The notes under the pieces were generated by a model. The model did not search any database. It saw only the letters and a program-made list of their open reading frames with translations, and had not been told where the DNA came from. The translations under genes and the position numbers were made by a program. This document shows, one piece after another, positions 54,501-64,000 of a stretch of DNA of 64,000 nt; the first letter of the stretch is position 1; the number at the start of each line of letters is the position of its first letter. This DNA is from Apteryx mantelli (lineage: Eukaryota; Chordata; Aves; Apterygiformes; Apterygidae), in the NCBI RefSeq assembly GCF_036417845.1, contig NC_090020.1, positions 43,322,425 to 43,386,424 of the forward strand, read 5' to 3'.

Positions 54501-55547
54501 TTAACCTCTGTTCTACAGATGACTTTGGCCTAAGGAGATACAGAAATGAAAAAAAAAATGAAAAAAAAGCTTTTAGTCTTTACCCTGCAAGAACAAGGGT
54601 GGAGTTTGTGCAAAAAACTAAGGACCTTGTTTCTCCTAACACAGTGGTTCAGGAAGCACTAGCATTTGTCTCTTGCCAGTCCACAGACAGGCACGCAGAA
54701 GAGACATGGAAACAGATTATATAAAAAAAAAAAAAACATTAAAGGTGGATGAAATTCAAATCAAAAATGCTATTTAAAAAAATTATTGGAAATGAATTAT
54801 CCTATAGCAAATACGGTGCCATATCTTTCCTAAGCAGAAAACTTCCTTGCACGTGGAGAGATGAGGAAGGGAGTTTGGGGTGGCTCAGCTGTGTCTCAGC
54901 GTGCCCCTAAGGCGAGAGGGGTCGGGGGGCAGCGGGGGCACCCGAGGAGAGCAGACAGACAGCACAGAGCAGGCACAGCCGGCATGCGCGACGCGGTGCA
55001 CGTAACGCAGCAGGACAGGAGCGTCCACAGGCTGTTTATCCCCAGGGACGGCCGCTAACGCGACCTGCAGTGGTTGTTTACCGGCTGACTCCTGCCGCTT
55101 CGCGCAGGACGCGGCAGCCACGGTAGCGCACGGCACCTGGCTGCAGCTCGCTGCCGCAGGGGCACCCGAACCCCCCCGATCCTTGCAGCACGCAGGGCCG
55201 CCCGCCGCCCCCCGGGCCCCCTCGCGGGGAGCACCGCCGCCGCCCCCCGGCCCCCCGCCCGGGCCCCCTCCCGGGGAGCACCGCCGCCGCCCCCCGGCCC
55301 CCGGGCCCCCCGACCTTCAGGTGCAGCTTCTGGAGGAGGCGGGAGAGCAGGCGCGGGAAGCGGCCCGGCGCCACGGCGTTCAACAGCGTCACAGCCTTGC
55401 GGATGCTGCGCGGAAGCAGAGGCGGAGGTCAGGCTCGCCGGAGGCCCCGGCCCCGGCCCCGGCCCCCGCGCCCCGGACCGCCCCGGCCCGCCCCGCCGCC
55501 GCGGGCTCTCCGTACCTCTCAGTCTCCGGGACGATGGGCGCCGCCAT
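30074..55547 (-). CDS. COMMD10: COMMD10, COMM domain-containing protein 10 (exons 1-5 of the gene; 3' end outside window)
   Basis: COMMD10 is one of the ten COMMD subunits of the Commander/CCC complex (with CCDC22 and CCDC93), which works with Retriever and WASH in endosome-to-surface recycling; family members also influence NF-kB. Five coding exons on the minus strand join with GT-AG sites and matching phases: 55516-55547, 55315-55405, 52733-52843, 50774-50929 and 30074-30184. They give 167 residues starting [11 protein letters not shown]. Residues 12-41 contain [17 protein letters not shown]; 42-78 contain an acidic EEEEKLQ run and the segment [20 protein letters not shown]; together these form the N-terminal helical (HN) domain. 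The COMM domain begins near [12 protein letters not shown] (131-142). The human protein is about 202 residues, so roughly 35 C-terminal residues in one or two exons are missing; I searched the left 30 kb by eye and did not find them. There are no frameshifts or internal stops. The identification rests on remembered similarity to human COMMD10 and on synteny, and is very secure. Confidence 0.96.
32400..32550 (+). mobile_element. MIR SINE (ancient amniote CORE-SINE)
   Basis: GGAAACCAAGGCTTAGAGAG, then a diverged core, GCCAGCAGGGACAAAACCAA and a closing AGACAATACACTGTGC follow the order of MIR: tRNA-unrelated core, then the 3' part. It is old and gapped, but the ordered similarity over about 150 bp is convincing. 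Confidence 0.68.
39543..39583. repeat. Expanded G/T homopolymer tract within the Tigger left end
   Basis: A run of seven or more G, then TTGGG, then 28 T replaces the short T run expected in the element. It is probably microsatellite growth after insertion. Confidence 0.75.
39940..41718 (+). pseudogene. Decayed Tigger transposase (pogo/CENP-B-like)
   Basis: The ATG at 39940 begins [12 protein letters not shown], the CENP-B-type N-terminal DNA-binding region. An in-frame TAA at 40081-40083 and TGA at 40333-40335 break it. A net 4-base loss between about 40336 and 40370 and a length change near 40612-40632 shift the frame twice. A further TAA lies at 41282-41284, followed by another shift near 41485-41505. 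The longest open piece (40634-41284, 216 aa) holds most of the DDE_1 catalytic domain. The three expected aspartates are still readable: VDETAFYW (40494-40496), ITDNALGHP (40841-40843) and QPMDQGVIS (40940-40942), with 32 residues between the second and third. The original stop corresponds to 41716-41718. No functional transposase can be made from this copy. Confidence 0.9.
42385..42411. repeat. T17G10 homopolymer junction
   Basis: Seventeen T are followed directly by ten G, about 450 bp after the Tigger element. Confidence 0.9.
46020..46607 (+). mobile_element. Possible solo LTR or other promoter-bearing insertion
   Basis: This stretch is GC-richer than its surroundings for its first 400 bp. 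It shows a CACGTG (46281), CCAAT (46294) and TATAAAA (46305-46311) in promoter order, and an ATTAAA at 46594-46599. That layout resembles an LTR with U3, R and U5 in a T-rich tail. I could not match it to a named family, and no inverted TG/CA ends with target duplication are secure. Limits are approximate. Confidence 0.28.
50774..50929 (-). CDS. COMMD10: COMMD10 coding exon 4
   Basis: This 52-codon phase-0 exon (residues 79-130) starts [15 protein letters not shown] after a TTTTAACAG acceptor. It ends [12 protein letters not shown] before a GTAAAC donor. It covers the end of the helical N-terminal domain and the linker to the COMM domain. The central part ([20 protein letters not shown]) differs from human at several positions, while both ends are well conserved. 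Confidence 0.95.
50930..52732 (-). other. COMMD10 intron 3
   Basis: This 1.8-kb intron is AT-rich with a 20-base A run at 51487-51506. Nothing else is recognised. Confidence 0.9.
51487..51506. repeat. Poly-A tract (20)
   Basis: A homopolymer in COMMD10 intron 3. Confidence 0.9.
52733..52843 (-). CDS. COMMD10: COMMD10 coding exon 3
   Basis: The exon has a phase-0 CTTCAG acceptor and a CAG/GTACCA donor, 37 codons (residues 42-78). It runs from [14 protein letters not shown] to [10 protein letters not shown] and is almost identical to the human exon, with no gaps. It lies in an otherwise AT-rich intronic stretch, so the conservation stands out. Confidence 0.96.
54155..54186. repeat. (GT)n(AT)n compound microsatellite
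   Basis: A few GT units run into about nine AT units in COMMD10 intron 2. Confidence 0.9.
55214..55309. repeat. GC-rich tandem duplication (47-bp unit, two copies) at the start of COMMD10 intron 2
   Basis: The unit starting at 55214 (GGGCCCCCTCGCGGGGAGCA, then CCGCCGCCG and a C-rich tail) is repeated from 55261 with very few differences, followed by the beginning of a third copy (GGGCCCCCC). On the COMMD10 transcript it reads as successive G runs only a few bases after the exon 2 donor, so it could form G-quadruplexes there. Confidence 0.85.
55315..55405 (-). CDS. COMMD10: COMMD10 coding exon 2
   Basis: The exon follows a GCGCAG acceptor and completes Ser11. It encodes residues 12-41, including [20 protein letters not shown] and LQKLHLK, a near copy of the human HN-domain start. 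The donor is AAG/GTCGGG. The intron begins straight into a G-rich tandem repeat on the transcribed RNA (see the repeat at 55214-55309). Intron 1 is only 110 bp. Confidence 0.95.
55516..55547 (-). CDS. COMMD10: COMMD10 coding exon 1 (start codon)
   Basis: The ATG is at 55547-55545 on the minus strand, in the context GTCATGGCGGCG, which also resembles a YY1 site as is common at housekeeping start codons. The exon encodes ten residues ([10 protein letters not shown]) plus two bases of a serine codon, then a GTACGG donor. This start is chosen because the resulting length and the position before the conserved GRFPRLL segment match the family. The N-terminal ten residues diverge from human, as expected for the family's variable tip. 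Confidence 0.9.
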
Positions 55548-55645
55548 GACTGCTGCTGCGCCCCACCCCAGGCAGCGGCCGACGGGAGCCCGGCGGGGCC
55601 AAGCCGCGCCGCCCGCGCGTGTCGCGCCCCGGGGGGGGGGGGCGT

Positions 55646-55654
55646 GGGCGGGGC
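55646..55654. promoter_or_regulatory. GC box (Sp1/KLF type)
   Basis: GGGCGGGGC lies about 100 bp upstream of the COMMD10 start codon inside the CpG island. It is a classical Sp1-family site in sequence, and the position fits a TATA-less promoter. Binding is inferred. Confidence 0.5.
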
Positions 55655-55870
55655 CGCTGTTGGTGTGGACGGCGGTCTCCCGCGGCGCTTCACGCCGAGT
55701 CGACGCTAAATTCCCCCAAAACGCGGCCGGTGGCAGCCTGTGGCCGCCTGTGGCCCCGCGCTGTGCTCGGTAGCCGCTCTGCCAGCTCGTGCTGCGCGAG
55801 CGCCAGCCGTCCCGAAGCGCGGACGTGGCGGCGGCGCCTGCCCGCCATCGGGCCTGCGGGACAAGCGACC

Positions 55871-58800
55871 CTATAAACCTGCCTCTCCCAGGGCGCCGAA
55901 TAAAAACATTAAAAATCCGGTTGGTACGGTGTGGTTGAAGGTATATGGTAATAAATTACGGTACGGGAAAAGTCTGGAATTTTTTTGGTGCGCTGCAAAG
56001 CAATGTCTTGCAAACACGCATGGTGGAAGCTCGGCCCTGGTGACGTGAGGGGAGGTTTTGCCGTTAGCTTCCACAGAACCAGGGTCTCAGCCAGGACATT
56101 TGAAATGATTATGTCCGTTTAAATAAACTCTGCCTTAAGAACCAGCTTCAGGAAAAGAGTGACGGTCCTGACCTTTCTCCAACAGGCATTTTAAAACAGA
56201 GAGCTCCTAGCTGAGACTGTTAATGACGGTCATACCACAACTCTTACCAGAAGCTGGACCCACGACCTCTGTTACGAAAGGCAGCTACATTTTTCAAGCT
56301 GTTTTTCTAGAGAAATATAATTACATTCAAATACTTCATCTATTTTTCTGCATTTTTGTGAAACGTGAAAAGAGTATTCTTGCATGAGATTCATTTGGCT
56401 GGAAAAGAAAAATGGGTGTTTCATTCTCATGCTGGGGAATCTCCCCATGAAAGCAGAACTTTGTCACATGGGTCAGCCAAAAAGAATAAGGGCAGTTGGA
56501 AGCCTGGGCAATTACTTATTTATTTTAACAAGTGCAAAATATGGGTATAGGATATGCCACTCAGCTTTGCTGCCAGTTCTCTGGTTTTATAATTGCATGT
56601 TCCTATTTCAAAGTGTTTTCTTTCATGCTTTGCTGCATCAAATGAACATGCAAAACAATGAATATTAAAGTTGTGACTGGACAGGGTCCTGAGCAACCCG
56701 CTGCAGCTGGACCTGCTTTGTGCAGGAGATTGGACTAGAGGCCTCTGGGGGTCCCTTCCTCCCCTCCTCTGAAGGAGGACGGGAAGGCGAGGAATTGACT
56801 GGAGATACTAGATAATGAAGCCAACTTGACAACATGCTGTCAAGTGCACAATTAAATAATTTTTTCCTAATGCCTTTCTTTCAGAATAATGGAAATGTTA
56901 TAATACAGTAATGTTCCAGCAGTGGCCTGTAAAAATGGAGGCATTATTTAAGTTTCTAAAAAATAAATTATAAGAAGTTGTGACTTCCTGTACATCCATT
57001 GATTTATTATTGCTTTGTATACCCATGATTTATTTTTCCAATGTGAATAATAGGACTTTTCATTGAGGTAATGGTGTTAAATAATTTAATTTATTTTTTT
57101 ATCAGCTATCTTAAATTATCCATCTCTTCGATTCAAAATATTCTACGTAGATGTGGAAGTGTTGTATGGGCTTTTAGATTCATCTGCTCATACCCTATGA
57201 CAAAGTCTTAGGCATGGTGACTGAGACTTTAGAGAATTTAGCCTCTAATGCAAGTTTAATTGCTTTAAAACAGCCTTGAAAAGCTCAGTCTCCTTGACTT
57301 ATCCTTTCCAGAAACTAAACTGTATATTCTGTTCTTTCACAAATATCAAGCAAGCTTTTGTATTATTTTAGGATGATTTCTTTTACAGACTTTTCTCATC
57401 ACTCAACTCTTTAGTTAAAATTCATTTAGGCATTTCTTTTTGAAAAAATCTCTTTTTGAAATACTTCTGTGGATATGAGGAGAACCTCTGAATTGCATTT
57501 AACAGACAATAAATTTGTGTGGCAGGAATTGAATTTTGCCTTTTACCTAGTATCAAATAGCTTGACTCTTCAAATCTAGTTGAGAAAATAACTTTTTTGT
57601 AAAAGTTATTAACGTTTTAAGTGTTTCAGTTAGATTACATCTATCAGAAGTAAATACTCCTCTGTGACTTTTTGTCTATGACTATTATCATTATGAAACA
57701 ATCTGCCACTCTTTCTATGTCATTAGTTGTGTTCCGCTGTATGAGTAATCTCATTAAAATTAACAGGACTACTTGCAATGTCAGATGCTGCTCAAAATGA
57801 ACAAGGGCAGGGGAATTTCACTTTATTGGTTCTATATGCTGGTTTATAGTTTGCTATTTTATGCTTATACAGGAACACTTATATCTAGTCATATGAAGAG
57901 AACGAGATTATTTGAGTGATACAATCCTTCACAGTAGAAATCAGGGCTGCGTAGTGCACTCCCTTTAATTGTATACATCCATGAGCGTACAGCAAATTCA
58001 GCTGTGGACAATGGACCTTAATTTACTCAATTATAACGCAAACAGATATGATCCTTTAAGGAACCAGTACTCATACATTTGCACCTGAGTGGAGGTGGAA
58101 GCAAATCAGTAGTTTATAAGGCCAGGTCATTGGAGAAAAGATACATGACCTCTGGAAATAGTAGGATAGCAGATCTTTCCGTGGTTCATGCCAAGATTAC
58201 AAATTAGGGTTAATGAAATGCAAATATTATGCTCTAACAAATATTTAAAGTTGCGGTTAGCTCAGACTTGATATATCTGTTTTGCAAGTAGAATGGGATT
58301 AAACAGAAAGGTCCACTGAAACATGCATAATTTATTTGAAAATGTTTTAAGATCATGGTCAATGTGTCAAAGGAGAAGCTACAATCAATATCACTATCAC
58401 TAGCTAAGAAACTCAGTAGAGCTACAGAAACTGTAATGTTTCCGACGCAAATATTTACCTAGGGCATATTCACTTAAATATTTATCCAGAAAATATTGGT
58501 TGATATTTCTTTAGTCAAGCTCTTCTAGTTTTCTCACTGAAGTCAGTCAAATCTCTGTTCTACTCTGGTTTAGACATATATAGAGAAAGTCCAGTTGTGC
58601 TCTGATAGAAGGTGTTAAAAGGATCAAGAAAGTTGTTCAGAAAAAAGTTCAAAGTATATTATTTCTCTTTTTTTATGGCTTTCTGTGTTTGTATGGATCA
58701 CAGAGACTGGCAAATATTAACTACAGGGTTCTTACCTCAAAAGATGTTGACATACGGTATTAAATTCAATAACAGTTTGTATTCATTTTTCTCTAAATGA

Positions 58801-61290
58801 TGCAGTGGGATTGAGTGGCCCCTAGCCAATATGCAGAAGTTCATGTTAACTCAGGAGGATTTATTCAGTGGTCTGAGCTTCTGACTGAAATATCTAGGCC
58901 TTATTCAAAACTCCCAGTCTCTTGCTTAACTCATCTGGTAAAGCCTCAGGTATGCTTTCTCTTTTGCATACAAGTTCATACATGGCCAAAGTTGCTTAGC
59001 TGAGTCTTTGGAATCAAATGGATCTCAACAGGACGAGGCCCAGGCAAATGGGAGGTTAGTGTGGGAAAAAACGTCCTCATCTGCACAAAAATCATACAGA
59101 CACACATTGTTCATTCACGTAAGATTGATTTCCTTGCAGTAATAAAGTAAAAATGTAGTATTTAATAAAGCAGAAAGTGAATATCTCCTTCCAGATGTGC
59201 ATGGATTGTAAGACAAGGGGGATAAAGTGGAAGGCACAGTGAATTCAAATTAAACAAATTGAATCAATTTTTAGGCAAGAGATTGGCAGATGGTATCCTG
59301 GCTAGTGTATACTTTAATATGTACCTGTGTATTCATCTTTCCTTAAGCCACAGTGGGAATCACTGGTGACTATCAGCAAAGCAGCCATGTGGACAAGGAA
59401 CAGATAGGTTAAGTAAAGTGGCAGTGTCACACACTGTTTAACCTGTATAATTTGGGGGACAGAGAGAAGAAAAAGTGACAGACCTTGTGGAACAGTTCAT
59501 TGAGCTGCTTGCCCTTAATCATTAGCTTTCCAAAGCAACCTTATTCCAAAGGCAAAAACATATTCGGTTTAGACCGATATCTTATGAGGCAAAAAGATGA
59601 TCTAATGTCATCTAAAGACTGGATGATTTCATGAGAAGCTAAGAAATCTCCTCAGCTTTCTCTGGTAGTGATTTGGTTTAAAAACCACCTGCAAAAGTCC
59701 TCCAGTATGGCATTATGTAATTGCCTAACAAAAGCTATCAGACAAGGGTACTCTGTTATTACCTTTACATACGTACATGTACCAGTAAGTTTCACCATCA
59801 ATACTTGTGACATTGGTCTTGCTTTTTTGCTGGTAGCTGCCCTTATAGGACTTCTTGTGTGCTGTCAGCTGCTCATTTGAAATTAAGAGCCAAGTTGGCA
59901 GGATCATTGCCTGGAATAGTGAGGAGCTGTTCTCAAACCACAGCAGAACTGCCACTGCAGCGCACTCGCGGTTTCAGTATCCTTGTCCTGGTTCTCACTG
60001 CTGGATTTCAGCTTTATTTTCAAAGTTGCATTAAGTGTGTCAGTGATGGAGCTCTTTTGCTCTCTGCATTTGGCTATGATTGTGATGGGTCAAAATCCAT
60101 GCTAAAAAACACAAAGTAACACCAAACAATGAACTTAATAATGGAATTCTAGATTTACACCAATCTGGGTTTAATCACATTACTCAAAGATTTAACATAT
60201 AGCCTTATCCAGAGGAATCCACTTGAGAAACTGTTCATTCTTTGCCTGTTAGTGGAAAAAAAGTAAAGCTAATTCAAACCTGCCCATTTCAGATCTTGAG
60301 GTTATTTCAAGGGAAGGCTCCCCCCTTCCTATCCATGTAAATTAATTTTATTTCTTGAAGAGCTACTGGTTCTATCAAGTTCAGAGTGAGTCTATGGCAC
60401 AGAGGAAACCCAGCAAGCCCAGGGCCTGGGGGGTGGGTTCCCACCTAGTGGCATGCTCCTGGTGGTCTGGGGCAACCGGCAGCCTTCTTCCCTTCAGGGG
60501 CCAGACGGACCCTCACTTTTCCAGTAGGGTGCAAGAGGAGACACAGAGTGCCCACAGTGAACGAGAACAGCTACCTCATAAGACTATAGGGTATAATTTG
60601 TGGTATTTCAGATCTGCCATGACTCGTGGTAAGGAGGAAATTCCTGGAACTGAAGAGACTTCTGTCCAGCAGCAAAAAAAGTGCAATCTATTTACCTCTA
60701 GCCTGAGCTATAATTAATGACTAATCAAGGCAAGCACACAATATGCTGAAAAACTTGCTGACTGAACGTGTTGGTTTCAGTCTTGTAGCACTGGGCAACA
60801 GGAAAGAATTGGAGAGCAGTTTCCACTCCCCTTTATATCCTGGGGGAACTGGAAAGTGGTGACATAGTTTCAAAGGACAGTGTTAAGGACAGTGTTATTT
60901 CAAACGTGCCCTGCCTCGTACAGACAAGGCATGAATGCGTCAGAAGGGAAAGATGCTTAGAGAAGCATTCACAAATGGATAGCAGTATCACACGTCTGAG
61001 TAAATGCACAGGCAAAGAAATTAGTAAGGAAAAGCTGATTCCAAGTAATGTGATTCAGCTTCCCAGGGTGAGAAAATTGCTTGCCCACAGCAGTCCAGAC
61101 ACCCTCACTTTTAGAAAGTCAAGATTTAGGAGAAACTATCTAGGTGCCTCAGCAATCCTGGCAAGAAGTGGGAAGAACAAAATACATACTTGTGCCTAAT
61201 GGAGAAGGTTAAGATGTGCTGGGTAGCAGTGGTAAAGAAGCACAAGCACCACTGGAGGCGCTTCACTAGGGACAATTCATAAAGCCAAGA
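55871..61290. other. Intergenic region between COMMD10 and ARL14EPL
   Basis: About 5.4 kb separates the CpG island from the ARL14EPL 3' end. It contains one CR1 fragment (56.67-56.77 kb) and a GC-richer patch at 60.37-60.56 kb. The short ORFs here (up to 120 aa) have no recognisable domain and no splice-consistent context. Confidence 0.8.
56671..56770 (+). mobile_element. CR1 LINE 3' fragment
   Basis: The sense strand shows GTGCAGGAGATTGGACTAGA, then GGCCTCTGGGGGTCCCTTCC, the usual final part of avian CR1. The 5' side (CTGAGCAACCCGCTGCAGCT) also fits. Confidence 0.85.
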
Positions 61291-61295
61291 TTTAC

Positions 61296-61301
61296 TTTAA
61301 T
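61296..61301 (-). terminator. Probable polyadenylation signal of ARL14EPL
   Basis: ATTAAA reads on the minus strand 55 bases past the ARL14EPL stop codon, inside a T-rich stretch. It is the common variant of AATAAA. The cleavage site cannot be placed. Confidence 0.5.
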
Positions 61302-61355
61302 AAAATTAGAAGAAAGAAGAACTTTGCTCAGATGCAAATAAAAACCAGAACAACA

Positions 61356-63831
<2,476 letters not shown>

Positions 63832-64000
63832 TTCAACACCCTAATGAAATATATACATACACAGGTGCTAGACATATATGGAAGTGTGAGACCCACAGAT
63901 GTCTTAGGTTTTAGGATGAGTAGGTGGTGTCCATACCAGGCTTTTATATACTCTTAACCCACACCGATTGCAGAACAAAATGTGACTCCATGTCAGCCTC

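Larger units (their letters stand above)
52844..55314 (-). other. COMMD10 intron 2
   Basis: This 2.5-kb intron starts, in transcript order, in the CpG island with the G-rich tandem repeat. It then turns AT-rich, with a GT/AT microsatellite at 54155-54186 and an A-rich run near 54721-54735. No exon is seen. Confidence 0.9.
54880..55870 (-). promoter_or_regulatory. CpG island and promoter region of COMMD10
   Basis: This kilobase is the only GC-rich, CpG-dense block in an otherwise AT-rich window. It contains COMMD10 exons 1 and 2 and the upstream flank. Upstream of the ATG there is a GC box (GGGCGGGGC, 55646-55654) next to a run of twelve G, and there is no convincing TATA box, as expected of a housekeeping promoter. 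A CGCGCATGC match at 54982-54990 resembles an NRF1 site. A YY1-like CGCCATC lies near 55840. The transcription start is not determined. The opposite strand has no supported gene, although CpG islands often fire in both directions. Confidence 0.88.

Noticed and set aside
55055..55693. 212-codon minus-strand ORF across the CpG island
   Set aside because: It is a GC-driven open frame rich in Pro, Gly, Arg and Ala. It crosses the real COMMD10 exons 1 and 2 in another frame and reads through their splice sites.
55183..55773. 196-codon plus-strand ORF in the CpG island
   Set aside because: It has the same low-complexity composition, runs antisense to COMMD10 exons, and shows no domain or splice context.
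60355..60717. 120-codon plus-strand ORF in the intergenic region
   Set aside because: It runs through a locally GC-rich patch, has no recognisable domain and no promoter or splice context.

Overview
This 64-kb window is vertebrate nuclear DNA: AT-rich, intron-dominated, with one CpG island. It is most probably from a bird. The recognisable interspersed repeats are a few CR1 LINE 3' ends of the avian/reptilian type and one old MIR. There are no L1, Alu or B-type SINEs, which 64 kb of a mammalian genome would almost certainly contain. The two genes found, ARL14EPL and COMMD10, are neighbours in the same order and relative orientation on human chromosome 5q23, where SEMA6A follows COMMD10, so the synteny is conserved. 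The species cannot be named from this sequence alone.

Layout: both genes are on the minus strand. ARL14EPL (about 61.3-63.8 kb) has three coding exons and a 157-residue product with an intact cysteine-rich C-terminal domain. A 5.8-kb intergenic stretch follows. Then comes the CpG island (about 54.88-55.87 kb) holding the promoter and first two coding exons of COMMD10. COMMD10 exons 3, 4 and 5 lie at 52.7-52.8, 50.8-50.9 and 30.1 kb. The final exons, encoding the last 35 or so residues of the COMM domain, were not found and should lie beyond the left edge. Bases 1-30073 are therefore intron 5, and 30185-50773 are intron 4. All splice junctions used are GT-AG with compatible phases.

The outstanding object is a nearly full-length Tigger1-like (TcMar-Tigger, pogo group) DNA transposon at 39490-41931 in COMMD10 intron 4. 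It has terminal inverted repeats, a TA target duplication and a decayed transposase that still shows the D-D-D catalytic aspartates. Tigger1 is known as a mammalian family. A copy this similar in an avian-type genome would imply horizontal transfer, unless the host call is wrong.

Function: COMMD10 is a subunit of the Commander (CCC) endosomal recycling complex. ARL14EPL resembles ARL14EP, an effector of the small GTPase ARL14. They share a neighbourhood, not a known pathway. The remaining short ORFs look like chance reading frames in introns or in the GC-rich island.
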